A DNA stretch of 64,000 bases from Nocardia cyriacigeorgica GUH-2 (GTDB taxonomy: Bacteria > Actinomycetota > Actinomycetes > Mycobacteriales > Mycobacteriaceae), in assembly GCF_000284035.1 (NCBI RefSeq), contig NC_016887.1, positions 4,526,001 to 4,590,000 on the forward strand. Direction: 5' to 3'. Shown here piece by piece: positions 9,548-16,575 of the stretch (positions within the stretch are counted from its first letter, which is position 1; every line of letters begins with the position of its first letter). Below the pieces are notes generated by a model that saw nothing but the letters and a program-made list of their open reading frames with translations, was not told where the DNA came from and did no database searches. The position numbers and the translations under genes were made by a program.

Positions 9548-10168
9548 TCAGTCTGCGGACGGCGACGCCGAGCGGATGCCGGCGACCGCGATCATCATGT
9601 CGATCGCGGTTTCCAGGTTCTCCCGCGATCTGCCGGCATTGGGGTCGCACACATGCTGGAGAACGAGCCCGTCCACGCAGGCCAGCATCACCCGCGCGAG
9701 CCGGCCGAACGGCACGGTGCACGTCTGGCCGGCCTCCTGGGCCGCGCGCTGGCACCATTCGGCGATGATGGCCGCGTAACGCTCGTACTGCCAGCGCGCG
9801 AGACTCTCCTGCCCGGGCGTGCGCAAGGCGTAGGTGACGAGTTCATACTGCATGACCTGCAGGTCCGTCCGGTCGGTGACCAGATGCGACCAGAAGCTGC
9901 GCACACCCTGACGGATCGCGTGCTCGAGCCCGTCTCCCAGCTCCATCGCGCCCTCGAGCACCGTCGCGATCTCGTCGATCACATCCTCGATCACCGCCCG
10001 CAGCAGCTGCTCTTTCGAGGGGAAGACGTACTGCATCGTGCCCAGCGGGACCCCGGCCTCGGCGGCGACGGCACGCAACGACGTCCCCGCCACTCCGCCG
10101 CGGGCGAAAGCGACCCGGGCGGCCGCCACCAACTGCGCGCGGCGCACCGACGCTTCTACATACGGCAT
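9548..10168 (-). CDS. TetR-family transcriptional regulator
   Basis: 206 residues from the ATG at 10168, which has GGAGGAG upstream. The N-terminal helix-turn-helix is clear (TSLRAVAAEAGVPLGTMQYVFPSKEQLL); the C-terminal ligand domain resembles BetI/AcrR-like regulators. It lies upstream of the amine oxidase on the same strand, 105 bp away, and both genes have the same operator in their 5' regions, so it probably represses both and releases on binding an amine or a metabolite of it. Confidence 0.88.
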   Translation of the reverse strand: MPYVEASVRRAQLVAAARVAFARGGVAGTSLRAVAAEAGVPLGTMQYVFPSKEQLLRAVIEDVIDEIATVLEGAMELGDGLEHAIRQGVRSFWSHLVTDRTDLQVMQYELVTYALRTPGQESLARWQYERYAAIIAEWCQRAAQEAGQTCTVPFGRLARVMLACVDGLVLQHVCDPNAGRSRENLETAIDMMIAVAGIRSASPSAD

Positions 10169-10179
10169 GACATCTCCTC

Positions 10180-10197
10180 CTCGGTCGCGTGACTGGG
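10180..10197. promoter_or_regulatory. TetR-type operator, copy 2
   Basis: CTCGGTCGCGTGACTGGG is a weaker version of the GTCRGTC-GCAT-GACYGAC repeat, 12 bp upstream of the regulator's start codon and close to its ribosome binding site. It would serve autoregulation. Confidence 0.5.
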
Positions 10198-10243
10198 ATT
10201 CTGCCATGCCTATCGCAGTGGCGATGATCGGCAACGCCGCGAA

Positions 10244-10261
10244 GTCAGTCGCATGACCGAC
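10244..10261. promoter_or_regulatory. TetR-type operator, copy 3
   Basis: GTCAGTCGCATGACCGAC is the perfect form of the inverted repeat (7-bp arms, GCAT spacer), 76 bp upstream of the regulator's start and therefore in a good position to overlap its promoter. Confidence 0.7.
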
Positions 10262-10537
10262 ACCTCGCGGCATATGCGACACCGGATGCTCGCCGGTCAA
10301 CGGGGTCGGCTACAGGGACGCCGCGGCCCGCGCCGAGGGCTGCCGGGATGACAGCACCCCGCCGATGTCCGGCAGCACATCGGCAGGGTGGTGTTCGCGA
10401 TGAGATCGGCTGACGCATCGAGCGACAGCCGCACGCGGTGTGCGGCGCTCCGGTCCCCTCATCTACCGGCACGGCGCGGTCGCCGCAGGGCAGGGCCGGC
10501 GGATTCGCGTGGGACGGACCCGAATCCGCGCGGGAAC
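10262..10537. other. Intergenic, no gene seen
   Basis: About 275 bp between the TetR promoter region and the end of metY. The open frames here are antisense or out-of-frame extensions with no family resemblance. No clear terminator or RNA gene was seen. Confidence 0.6.
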
Positions 10538-11863
10538 TTATCGCGTGGCGTCCAATCCGTTGCGCAGGTCGGTGAGGATGTCGTCGATTTCTTCGATGCC
10601 GACGGCGAGGCGGACGAGTCCGGGGGTGACGCCTGCGGCGAGTTGTTGTTCGGGGGTGAGTTGGGAGTGGGTGGTGGAGGCGGGGTGGATGACCAGCGAC
10701 CGCACGTCGCCGATGTTGGCGACGTGGGAGTGCAGGGTCAGTGCGTCGACGAATTTCTTGCCGGCGTCGACCCCTCCGGCCAGTTCGAACGACACGATCG
10801 CCCCGACGCCTTTGGGGGCGAGTTGGCGGCCGCGTTCGTACCAGGGTGAGGACGGTAGTCCGGCGTAGGCGACCGATTCCACCTGCGGCTGCTCGGTGAG
10901 GAACTGGGCGACAGCGACCGCGTTGGTGACGTGGCGTTCGATGCGCAGGCTCAGGGTTTCGATGCCTTGGGCGATGAGGAAGGCGTTGAACGGTGAGATC
11001 GCCGAGCCGAGGTCGCGCAGGAGTTGGACGCGGGCTTTCAGCGCGTAGGCGGGTGCGCCGAGGTCGGCGAAGACCGCACCGTGATAGCTGGGATCCGGGG
11101 TGGTGAACCCGGGAAACCGCGGTGCACCGGTGGTGTCGGTGGTGGTCCAGTCGAAGGTGCCGCCGTCGACGATCACGCCCGCGACCGCGGCGCCGTGGCC
11201 GCCGAGGTATTTGGTGGCCGAGTGCACCACGATGTCGGCACCGTGGGCCAGCGGCTGGATGAGGTAGGGGGTGGCGACGGTGTTGTCCACGATCAACGGC
11301 ACACCCGCCGCATGCGCGACCTGCGCCACCCCCGGAATGTCGAAAATGTGGTTCTGCGGATTCGACACCGTCTCGCCGTAGAACGCCTTGGTATTCGGGC
11401 GCACCGCGGCCTTCCACTGCTCCAGATCATCCGGATCGTCCACGAACGACACCTCGATACCGAGCTTGGGCAGCGAGTAGCGGAACAGGTTGTAGGTGCC
11501 GCCGTACAACCGCGGGCTCGACACGATGTGGTCACCGGACCCGGCGATATTCAGGATCGCGAAGGTCTCCGCCGCCTGCCCGGACGCCACCAGCAGCGCC
11601 GCCACACCACCCTCGAGGGCGGCGATGCGCTGCTCCACCGCGTCCTGGGTGGGGTTCATGATCCGGGTGTAGATGTTGCCGGGCTCGGCCAACCCGAACA
11701 ACGCCGCCGCATGATCGGTATCGCGGAACGCGTAGGAGGTGGTCTGGTAGATCGGCAACGCGCGGGCACCGGTGCTCTCGCAGGCCGCCTGACCGGCATG
11801 GATCTGCTTGGTCTCGAACGACCAGGAGGCGGTCGGGTCGGCCGGCGGAACGGATTCGGTCAT
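10538..11863 (-). CDS. metY: O-acetylhomoserine aminocarboxypropyltransferase (MetY)
   Basis: 441 residues from the ATG at 11863 (MTESVPPADP). A PLP-dependent Cys/Met-metabolism enzyme: SAxKYxGGHG-type lysine loop at VVHSATKYLGGHGAAVAGV, the phosphate-cup glycine region at ASGQAAETFA, and LVIHPASTTHSQLTPEQ near the C-terminus typical of O-acetylhomoserine sulfhydrylases. It makes homocysteine from O-acetylhomoserine and sulfide in methionine biosynthesis in the cytoplasm. MetX, often next to it in actinobacteria, is not in this window. The in-frame sequence upstream of the chosen ATG is likely 5' leader. Confidence 0.93.
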   Translation of the reverse strand: MTESVPPADPTASWSFETKQIHAGQAACESTGARALPIYQTTSYAFRDTDHAAALFGLAEPGNIYTRIMNPTQDAVEQRIAALEGGVAALLVASGQAAETFAILNIAGSGDHIVSSPRLYGGTYNLFRYSLPKLGIEVSFVDDPDDLEQWKAAVRPNTKAFYGETVSNPQNHIFDIPGVAQVAHAAGVPLIVDNTVATPYLIQPLAHGADIVVHSATKYLGGHGAAVAGVIVDGGTFDWTTTDTTGAPRFPGFTTPDPSYHGAVFADLGAPAYALKARVQLLRDLGSAISPFNAFLIAQGIETLSLRIERHVTNAVAVAQFLTEQPQVESVAYAGLPSSPWYERGRQLAPKGVGAIVSFELAGGVDAGKKFVDALTLHSHVANIGDVRSLVIHPASTTHSQLTPEQQLAAGVTPGLVRLAVGIEEIDDILTDLRNGLDATR

Positions 11864-11988
11864 CGGGGCGAGGCTCCTCTGGTTGCGGTTGCCGATCAGG
11901 CGAAAGCTGGTGATCCGGTGGTCACCGCGCATCACGCTAGAAAGGCGCGCCCCCGCTGACGAGGGTTGCGCTCACGCTGAACCAAACG

Positions 11989-12690
11989 GTGGCCGCGACG
12001 CCGCTCATCGCCCCGGCGGGCGGCAAGAGTGTTAAGGTCCCCCAGGAGTTCGGACCGGGAGGGGTTGTCATCACCGCATTCTTGATCGTCGCGCTGATCG
12101 TGGTCATCGTCCTGGCCTGCGTCTCGTTCTACATGGTGTACAAGCTCACCAAGGACAAGCGCGCACAGGAGCAGGCCCGGCCGTCCGCACCGGTGGACCC
12201 GTTCGCCGACAAGGACGCCGACGCCCTGCGCGGTGACCCGCGCTCCCTGAAGGCCGGTGACATCGTCGACATCTTCGGCCAGACCTACACCGTGCGCGGC
12301 ACCCTCCGCCTCAAAGAAGGCGGCTACCAGTGGGCCGAACACCTGCTCGACACCGGCAACGACGTCCAGCACTGGCTCTCGGTGGAGGAAGACCCCGACC
12401 TCGAACTCGTGCTGTGGACCGAAACCGCGGGCCTGCCCGCGCCCGGCCCGGCCGAACTGGAACACCAGGGCAAGCGCTTCCGGCTGGAAGAGACCGGCAC
12501 CGCCCGGTTCGCCAGCGAAGCCACCACCGGCCTGGCGCCCAGCGGTGTGCTCACCTACCACGACTACGTCGCCGATGACGGCACCCGCCTGGCGTTCGAG
12601 GAGTTCGGCGACGCCGGCCGCAAAGAGGGCACCCTCGGTCAGGTGCTCAACCGCAGTGCCGTCATGATCTACCCGCAGCAGCCGTCGTGA
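11989..12690 (+). CDS. DUF4178 membrane protein
   Basis: A single N-terminal helix (ITAFLIVALIVVIVLACVSFYMVY) is followed by a cytoplasmic DUF4178 domain beginning near GDIVDIFGQTYTVRGTLRL. The start is uncertain: GTG at 11989 is the one listed, but the GGGAGGGG at 12058 suggests translation may begin closer to the membrane segment. It is the first gene of a conserved actinobacterial operon with DUF4247, DUF350 and a SpeE-like protein (compare Rv2597-Rv2601 of M. tuberculosis). The molecular function is unknown. Confidence 0.8.
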   Translation: MAATPLIAPAGGKSVKVPQEFGPGGVVITAFLIVALIVVIVLACVSFYMVYKLTKDKRAQEQARPSAPVDPFADKDADALRGDPRSLKAGDIVDIFGQTYTVRGTLRLKEGGYQWAEHLLDTGNDVQHWLSVEEDPDLELVLWTETAGLPAPGPAELEHQGKRFRLEETGTARFASEATTGLAPSGVLTYHDYVADDGTRLAFEEFGDAGRKEGTLGQVLNRSAVMIYPQQPS

Positions 12691-12767
12691 GCGAGCGCAG
12701 CGAGCGAACCATCGGCACAGCGCCCACGGGAACGACGGAGCCGAGCGCCAGCGAGGTGGAGTCGTGA
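12687..12767 (+). other. 26-codon coupled mini-ORF carrying a GCGAGCG direct repeat
   Basis: A GTG-initiated frame overlaps the preceding stop by GTGA and ends in a second GTGA overlap with the next gene, so it links the two genes translationally without a gap. It opens with the direct repeat GCGAGCG-CA-GCGAGCG, a short sequence often seen at gene ends in high-GC actinobacteria. It may be translated, or only serve as a ribosome bridge; no function is claimed for the peptide. Confidence 0.4.
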
Positions 12768-13210
12768 GCCGTACTGCTTGGCTGATCACCGGTATCGGCT
12801 CGGTGATCGTGGCCATCGCGCTGGTGGTCGCCCTCATCGCCCGCGCCGGTGCCAGCGATGAGCCGCGCGACTACATCGCCGATCACTACACCCGCGCCGC
12901 CGCGCTCGACGAACCGAACAACGGCCTGGCCTACACCGCCACCGCCGCCGCGCCGATCGTGGCGAACGAGATCGCCCGGGCGGCGCGGCCGCTGGACAAG
13001 CGCAGCACCGAGGACAAGATCTTCCTGCAGTACCGCGACGACATCATTGCCGTCACCCCGTACCAGGGCGGATCCAAGATCCTGGTCGACGACTACCGCA
13101 CCGGGCATCGTCGCCACAGCCACTACGTCAGCACCTACGGCTGGGCCAGCAGCGGTGGCGGCGGATCCGGTGGCGGCTTCCGCGGCGGCGGCAGCGGCGA
13201 CGGCAAATAG
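12764..13210 (+). CDS. DUF4247 membrane-anchored protein
   Basis: 148 residues from GTG at 12764. An N-terminal helix (AWLITGIGSVIVAIALVVAL) anchors a DUF4247 domain with RDYIADHYTR and TYGWASSGGG, ending in a Gly/Ser-rich tail. Second full gene of the DUF4178-DUF4247-DUF350-SpeE operon. Function unknown; the constant linkage to an aminopropyltransferase-like protein suggests a shared envelope role. Confidence 0.8.
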   Translation: MSRTAWLITGIGSVIVAIALVVALIARAGASDEPRDYIADHYTRAAALDEPNNGLAYTATAAAPIVANEIARAARPLDKRSTEDKIFLQYRDDIIAVTPYQGGSKILVDDYRTGHRRHSHYVSTYGWASSGGGGSGGGFRGGGSGDGK

Positions 13211-13260
13211 CCCATCCGCCCAGGACAATCCACGGACAATTCCGGCTTCAGGAGGACAAC

Positions 13261-13686
13261 ATGCTCGAAGATCTCCCCGCGGACGCGGGCGCCGCGCTCG
13301 CGTACTGCGGGGTCGGGATCGCGCTGATGGCGCTCGGTTTCGTCCTGGTGGACATCCTCACCCCCGGCAACCTGCGCAGGCAGATCTGGATCGAACGCAA
13401 TCGCAATGCCGCACTGCTGGTGTCGGCGAACCTGCTCGGCGTCGGCATCATCGTGGCCACCGCCATCTGGACCTCGCAGGGCGCGATCGGCGCGGCGCTG
13501 GCCTCCAGCGCGGTATACGGCGTGATCGGCCTGGCCGCGATGGCGCTGGCATTCCTGCTGCTGGACCTGGTGACCCCGGGTGAGTTCCGTGGCGTGGTGG
13601 CCGAGAAGGACCTGCATCCCGGGGTGTGGGTCAGCGCGGCCCTGCATCTCGCCGTCGCCGGTGTGGTGGCGGCCGGCCTGACCTAG
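13261..13686 (+). CDS. DUF350 membrane protein
   Basis: 141 residues, four predicted membrane helices arranged as two DUF350 repeats: each has a GFVLVDILTPG/AFLLLDLVTPGEF motif. ATG at 13261 follows GGAGGA. Its stop codon TAG shares its last base with the GTG start of the next gene, so the two are translationally coupled. Function unknown; this family accompanies membrane-bound spermidine-synthase-like proteins in many bacteria. Confidence 0.85.
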   Translation: MLEDLPADAGAALAYCGVGIALMALGFVLVDILTPGNLRRQIWIERNRNAALLVSANLLGVGIIVATAIWTSQGAIGAALASSAVYGVIGLAAMALAFLLLDLVTPGEFRGVVAEKDLHPGVWVSAALHLAVAGVVAAGLT

Positions 13687-15293
13687 TGCCCGCTCCGGCG
13701 CAGACCGAACGCTCGACCGATACCGGCGCCGCCGATATCGGCGGGACGGTCGGCTCCGGCTCGGGTCCGCGCCGCCGGTTCGCCCGGATCGCGCTGCTGA
13801 TCACGGTCTTCATCTGCGCGGCGTGCGGGCTGGTCTACGAGCTGTCCCTGGTCACCCTCGGCAGCTATCTGATCGGCGATACCGCCGCCCAGGCCTCGAT
13901 CACCTTGAGTGTGATGGTGTGTGCGATGGGGTTGGGGGCGCTGGCGGCCAAGCCGTTGCGTCATCGGGCGGCCGCCGCGTTCGTGGGGGTGGAGCTGGCG
14001 CTGGCGACCGTCGGCGGACTGTCCGTGCTCGCCCTGTACGCCGCCTATGCCTGGCTCGACCTCTACACCGCGGCGCTGGTGCTGATCTCGATCGTCATCG
14101 GTGCGCTGATCGGTGCGGAGATCCCGCTGCTGATGGAGCTGCTGCAACAGATCCGCCGCCAGGCCGCGGGCAGCGCGGTGGCCGATCTGTTCGCCGCCGA
14201 CTACGTGGGCGCGCTGCTGGGTGGGCTGGCGTTTCCGTTCCTGCTGCTGCCGATGTTCGGACAGATCCGCGGCAGCCTGATCGTCGGCGTGGTGAACGCG
14301 GTGGCCGGGCTGGCGTTGATCTTCGTGTGGTTCCGGGCGGATCTGCGCCGGGTCACCCGCTGGCTGCTCGGTTCGCTCACCCTGCTGGTGGCGGCGGTGC
14401 TGGTGGGCAGCTACGTCTACGCCGACCGGTTCGAGGCGACCGCTCAGCAGGCGTTGTTCGCCCATCCCATCGTGTGGCGGGCGCAGACGCCGTATCAGCA
14501 GATCGTGCTCACCGAATCGCTGTCGCCGTTCGGCACCACCGATACCCGGCTGTTCCTCAACGGCGATCTGCAGTTCTCCTCGGTCGACGAGTACCGCTAT
14601 CACGAGGCACTGGTGCATCCGGCGCTGGCGGGTGCCCGCCGGAATGTGCTGGTGCTCGGCGGCGGCGACGGGCTGGCCTTGCGCGAGATCCTGAAGTATC
14701 CGGATGTGGCGGCCGTGACCTTGGTCGAACTGGATCCGGAGATGATTCGCCTGGCGCGCACCGATCCGCGCATCACCGCATTGAATCGACACGCCTTCGA
14801 CGACCCGCGGGTCCGGGTGGTCACCGCCGACGCGTTCTCCTGGCTGCGCGAGACGCCCGGGCAGTTCGACGCGGTGCTCATCGATCTGCCCGACCCGGAC
14901 CAGACCTCCATCGCCAAGCTGTACTCCACCGAGTTCTACGCGCTGGCCGCGGGTGCGCTGGCGCCGGGCGCCACGATGGTGGTGCAGGCCGGGTCCCCGT
15001 TCTTCGCGCCGCGTTCGTTCTGGTGCATCGACGCCACGGTGCGCGCGGCCGGGCTGCGCACCCTGCCCTATCACGTGGATGTGCCGAGCTTCGGCGATTG
15101 GGGTTTCGTGCTCGCCACCCGCGACGCCGAACCGCGGCTGACGCTGGATCCGCCGGCTCCGCTGCGCTCGATCGATCCGACGAGTCTGGCCGCGGCGGCG
15201 GTATTCGCTCCCGACCGCCGTGATACCGGAGAGAGCCCGTCCACCCTGATGCATCCGCGAATCCTGGACCTCGAACGCGGCGAATGGCAGTGA
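13686..15293 (+). CDS. speE: Membrane-bound spermidine synthase-like protein
   Basis: 535 residues from GTG at 13686, overlapping the previous stop by one base. About seven N-terminal membrane helices (residues about 35-250) precede a C-terminal aminopropyltransferase/methyltransferase Rossmann fold: LNGDLQFSSVDEYRYHEALVHP, VLVLGGGDGLALREILKYP, VTLVELDPEMI and LIDLPDPDQ. These match spermidine synthase motifs, including YHE and GGGDG. Catalysis on decarboxylated SAM plus a polyamine is inferred from the family; with the membrane domain the true acceptor may be a lipid or envelope compound. Rv2601-like. Confidence 0.87.
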   Translation: MPAPAQTERSTDTGAADIGGTVGSGSGPRRRFARIALLITVFICAACGLVYELSLVTLGSYLIGDTAAQASITLSVMVCAMGLGALAAKPLRHRAAAAFVGVELALATVGGLSVLALYAAYAWLDLYTAALVLISIVIGALIGAEIPLLMELLQQIRRQAAGSAVADLFAADYVGALLGGLAFPFLLLPMFGQIRGSLIVGVVNAVAGLALIFVWFRADLRRVTRWLLGSLTLLVAAVLVGSYVYADRFEATAQQALFAHPIVWRAQTPYQQIVLTESLSPFGTTDTRLFLNGDLQFSSVDEYRYHEALVHPALAGARRNVLVLGGGDGLALREILKYPDVAAVTLVELDPEMIRLARTDPRITALNRHAFDDPRVRVVTADAFSWLRETPGQFDAVLIDLPDPDQTSIAKLYSTEFYALAAGALAPGATMVVQAGSPFFAPRSFWCIDATVRAAGLRTLPYHVDVPSFGDWGFVLATRDAEPRLTLDPPAPLRSIDPTSLAAAAVFAPDRRDTGESPSTLMHPRILDLERGEWQ

Positions 15294-15357
15294 CGCGGAT
15301 CCGGGTTCGCGGCGTGTAGGTCTCGATCGACCGGCGCCCGCACGGTACAACGGAAGA

Positions 15358-16296
15358 GTGAAGGCCGTGAAGCTGTTCGCTGTCATCGTCTGCGCCGTTG
15401 CCGCTTCTGTCGTCGTCTCCGGCCTCGCGGCAGCCGCTCCCGCCGGTACCCGGGTGGTGGCCGAATCCCCGATCGGGCCGCGTGTTTCACAGATCGAGGT
15501 GTATTCACCCGCGATGGACAAGGTGGTCACCAACCGGGTGATCCGGGCGGCCGGTGCCGGTGCGCCGACGCTGTATCTGCTGACCGGCGCCGGCGGCGGG
15601 GTGGACGGCATCTCCTGGTGGGACGACACCGATGTGGCCCAGTTCTTCGCCGACAAGTTCGTCAATGTGGTGATGCCGGTCGGCGGCGGCTACAGCCTCT
15701 ACACCGATTGGATGGCCGACGATCCGGTGATGGGCCGCAACAAGTGGCAGACCTATCTCACCCATGAGCTGCCCGGCGTCATGGACGCGCGGCTGGGCGC
15801 CAGCGGCCGTAATGCCATCGCCGGGGTGTCGATGAGCGCGGCGTCGGCGATCGATCTGGCCATTCAGGGTGGCCCGCTCTACAGCGCGGTCGCCGCCTAC
15901 AGCGGCTGCCCGTGGGCCACCGATCCGGTGGGTGTGTCGCTGGCGGGTGCGCAGGTGCTGCGCGGTGGCGGTAATCCGGGCAATGTCTGGGGTATGCCGG
16001 GCGGGCCGGGCTGGCAGGCTCATGATGCGTTCCTGAACGCGCATCGCCTGGCCGGTAAGTCGATCTTCTTGTCGGCGGCGTCCGGTATTCCGGGCGGGAT
16101 CGATGAGGGCGGGTTGCCGATGCCGCCGGTCGAGGCCATCGCGAGCGCGTGCACGGGGGCGTTCGCGGGCCGGCTGGCCGCGTTGGGTATTCCTGCGACG
16201 CATATCAATCGGCCGTCGGGTTCGCATACCTGGGGCCAGTTCGAAGCCGACCTGCACGATTCGTGGCCGCAACTAGCACGCGCGATCGGCGCGTGA
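15358..16296 (+). CDS. Secreted antigen 85-type esterase
   Basis: 312 residues with a Sec signal peptide (LFAVIVCAVAASVVVSGLAAAAPA). The esterase domain has nucleophile Ser in AGVSMSAASA, GGGYSLYTDW typical of antigen 85 relatives, and the catalytic His in PSGSHTWGQFE. In this group such enzymes transfer mycolic acids to trehalose or arabinogalactan, or hydrolyse related esters, outside the membrane. Length is normal for the family. It stands alone after the SpeE operon; a second, frameshifted relative is at 34236-35229. Confidence 0.87.
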   Translation: MKAVKLFAVIVCAVAASVVVSGLAAAAPAGTRVVAESPIGPRVSQIEVYSPAMDKVVTNRVIRAAGAGAPTLYLLTGAGGGVDGISWWDDTDVAQFFADKFVNVVMPVGGGYSLYTDWMADDPVMGRNKWQTYLTHELPGVMDARLGASGRNAIAGVSMSAASAIDLAIQGGPLYSAVAAYSGCPWATDPVGVSLAGAQVLRGGGNPGNVWGMPGGPGWQAHDAFLNAHRLAGKSIFLSAASGIPGGIDEGGLPMPPVEAIASACTGAFAGRLAALGIPATHINRPSGSHTWGQFEADLHDSWPQLARAIGA

Positions 16297-16575
16297 CGGC
16301 CGGCGTGCGAGAGAAACCCCTGAACAGAACAGTCCCCGGTAGTCTCCATCGAATCCATGAACCTCAGTCGTCGCTGATGGCTCCGGTATTCGACTGGCTT
16401 GCCGGGGGCCTAGCCGGATCTTGAAGGAATGTGACCACCGTTCTCCGGACGTCTCCTTCGAACGCGTCACACTCTTCGGTGTTCCGGTATATGTCCAGTA
16501 TCACCCGGATTCGGCGTCAGTCAAGACCCCTGCCGGCCGCGATCCGGCATATTTCTCCGAGCCGCGGTCCAGCGG
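16297..16575. other. Intergenic, no gene seen
   Basis: About 280 bp between two convergent genes. Base composition is slightly less GC-rich and open frames are short and without family resemblance. No clear hairpin terminator was picked out. Confidence 0.55.

Noticed and set aside
11864..11960. Possible SAM-sensing riboswitch upstream of metY (a CGGCAACCGC motif in the leader)
   Set aside because: Only the short GGCAACC-like piece is there; the flanking stems of SAM-IV or SAH riboswitches cannot be drawn convincingly from this sequence. A covariance-model search of 11860-11990 would settle it.
13683..15665. 660-codon - strand frame opposite the SpeE-like gene
   Set aside because: Composed of Arg/Gln/His/Gly runs typical of antisense frames of high-GC genes; the + strand gene has clear domains.
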